The notes under the pieces are model-generated. The model did not search any database, was not told the origin of the DNA, and saw only the letters and a program-made list of their open reading frames with translations. The translations under genes were made by a program, and so were the position numbers. From the NCBI GenBank assembly GCA_000381625.1, contig KB906767.1, positions 3,181,304 through 3,245,303 of the forward strand: a DNA stretch of 64,000 nt. Direction: 5' to 3'. Source of the stretch: Bryobacterales bacterium KBS 96. Its GTDB lineage: Bacteria > Acidobacteriota > Terriglobia > Bryobacterales > Bryobacteraceae. This document shows, piece by piece, positions 63,296-64,000 of the stretch (positions are counted from its first letter, which is position 1; each line of letters starts with the position of its first letter).

Positions 63296-63689
63296 CGGAT
63301 TGCGCTAAGCTTATTCGTCGCCAGGTCGTAGTTATTGACCGCCGCCACTATTCCGCCTTCAGCGGATGCCGTCGGTTTACGTGTTGGGTCGATTGGTTGA
63401 GAAATAATCAGGAAATTAGTGCCCCAGTTCTCTGATTCCGCGGCCCGCCGGGCGATGCTTACTCCCGGTCGCGGTTCGATGCTGGTAGCCGGACGGCTTC
63501 ATCCGCGGCGCGCAGGGCGATGGGCACTCCGTAGAAAGGCACTGGTATTTGTGCGGAGCACACTTGCGCCGCAGTGGCCTCCCAGGCCACCATTGGCAAA
63601 CAGAAATGGCGGCCTGCGAGGCCGAGCGGATTGAGAACCTGCACCAGACGGCGGAGCACCAGGTAAGCGGCAGAGCCCGTGGCACTCGT
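63296..63689. other. Repeat- and hairpin-rich intergenic region
   Basis: 394 bases between the convergent PQQ dehydrogenase and pspA genes. It holds a copy of the TCGCGGTTCGGTGC-type repeat (63466-63530) and, at 63573-63630, two GC-rich palindromes, GTGGCCTcccAGGCCAC and CGGCCTgcgAGGCCG. Open frames of 60-90 codons in this stretch overlap each other and the repeats and are not taken as genes. Confidence 0.5.
63466..63530 (+). repeat. Short dispersed repeat (TCGCGGTTCGGTGC type), copy 4
   Basis: Begins with GGTCGCGGTTCGATGCTGGT and ends GGGCACTCC. It aligns along about 65 bases with 45171-45240 (for example GCGGCGCGCAGGGCGATG against GTGGCCCGCAGGGCCATG), with several substitutions. No cloverleaf repeat stands beside this copy. 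Confidence 0.5.
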
Positions 63690-64000
63690 TTATTGGTGCT
63701 GAGCCTTTAGATTCGCAAGCAGCTTTTCCACCTTGTCCGCTTTTTCCAACTGCTCGAGTCTCTTCTCGGGGCTCTCCTCGGCAAGCGCCAAATGACCTTC
63801 GCCGACGGCTTCGGCCTCCTGCACTCTGTCGCGCATCCGCGCAAACGCCGCGTCTTGCCCGAACTCTTCCAGCACTGCGGTCCCAGCCCGCTCCGACAGC
63901 TTTGCCCGGCGGTGTTGGGCGATCAGCAGATCGGTCTTCGACCGCGTTTCCGCCATCTTCTGTTCCAGCCGGTACAGAGCCGTCTTGAGCATCTCGACCT
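63690..64000 (-). CDS. pspA: PspA/IM30-family protein (3' part; start outside window)
   Basis: The frame is open to base 64000; the first ATG inside the window at 63992 is only an internal Met. The visible 103 or so residues are alpha-helical with the PspA/IM30 pattern (LKTALYRLEQKMAETRSKTD, RRAKLSERAGTAVLEEFGQD) and an Arg/Glu/Lys-rich tail. The protein binds the inner face of the cytoplasmic membrane, forms large ring or rod assemblies and protects against envelope stress. A second coiled-coil stretch at the end (LEQLEKADKVEKLLANLKAQ) fits the C-terminal helices. Confidence 0.8.
   Translation of the reverse strand, partial: VEMLKTALYRLEQKMAETRSKTDLLIAQHRRAKLSERAGTAVLEEFGQDAAFARMRDRVQEAEAVGEGHLALAEESPEKRLEQLEKADKVEKLLANLKAQHQ

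Overview
The window reads as a chromosomal segment of a GC-rich, Gram-negative soil-type bacterium, most likely an acidobacterium of the Bryobacter/Solibacter kind. This is inference from gene content: a 1183-residue Oar-like TonB receptor with an N-terminal carboxypeptidase-regulatory domain, a decayed duplicated-type ABC permease, a PQQ dehydrogenase paired with a dihaem cytochrome c, an outer-membrane LptC/LptA-type protein, CsgG- and Pkn-type proteins, and short dispersed repeats. No rRNA, tRNA, CRISPR array or intact insertion sequence was seen.

Layout. 1-4999: a YfhO-type membrane protein (cut by the window edge), a convergent GT39-like glycosyltransferase overlapping its 3' end, a YqeY-like protein and HtpX. 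5000-11844: a dispersed repeat, the Oar-like receptor, a divergent GH144-type (beta-1,2-glucanase-like) secreted glycosidase, and a small secreted repeat protein. 12097-32769: one uninterrupted 35-gene minus-strand supercluster joining the str, S10, spc and alpha operons (rpsL to rplQ, including fusA, tuf, secY, adk, map, infA and rpoA). It has a hairpin downstream of rplQ and a sigma70-like promoter about 360 bases upstream of rpsL. 33464-38130: a secreted nuclease/phosphatase-fold enzyme, then a compact stress-type group: a helical periplasmic protein, an NhaR-like LysR regulator and, divergent from it, a DksA/TraR zinc-finger protein, a two-domain universal stress protein, a 54-residue single-span membrane protein and an HPF/RaiA-like ribosome hibernation protein. 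38233-52095: mixed metabolism and envelope genes (GT4 glycosyltransferase, lytic transglycosylase, tandem hydrolase with a degenerate second half, Gfo/Idh/MocA oxidoreductase, NAD-type isocitrate dehydrogenase, purH, CsgG, Ser/Thr kinase, NodB-fold protein, SDR). 52153-54284: groES-groEL with a CIRCE operator spanning the promoter and a rho-independent terminator. 54467-64000: LPS-transport-like protein, an orphan small protein in a gene-poor stretch, an ABC-permease pseudogene, a DUF4126 protein, a methyltransferase, the cytochrome c/PQQ dehydrogenase pair and the 3' part of a PspA gene.

The most interesting non-coding signal is a repeat of about 75 bases in three copies (5039-5112, 43919-43993 on the minus strand, 45305-45379). 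Each folds as a tRNA-like cloverleaf: a closing stem plus three hairpins, with a compensatory base-pair change between copies. A second short repeat family lies beside two of these copies and again near 63466. The most interesting coding unit is the DksA-like/USP/small membrane protein/HPF group facing an NhaR-like regulator. All functions are assigned by reading the sequence; no database search was run.
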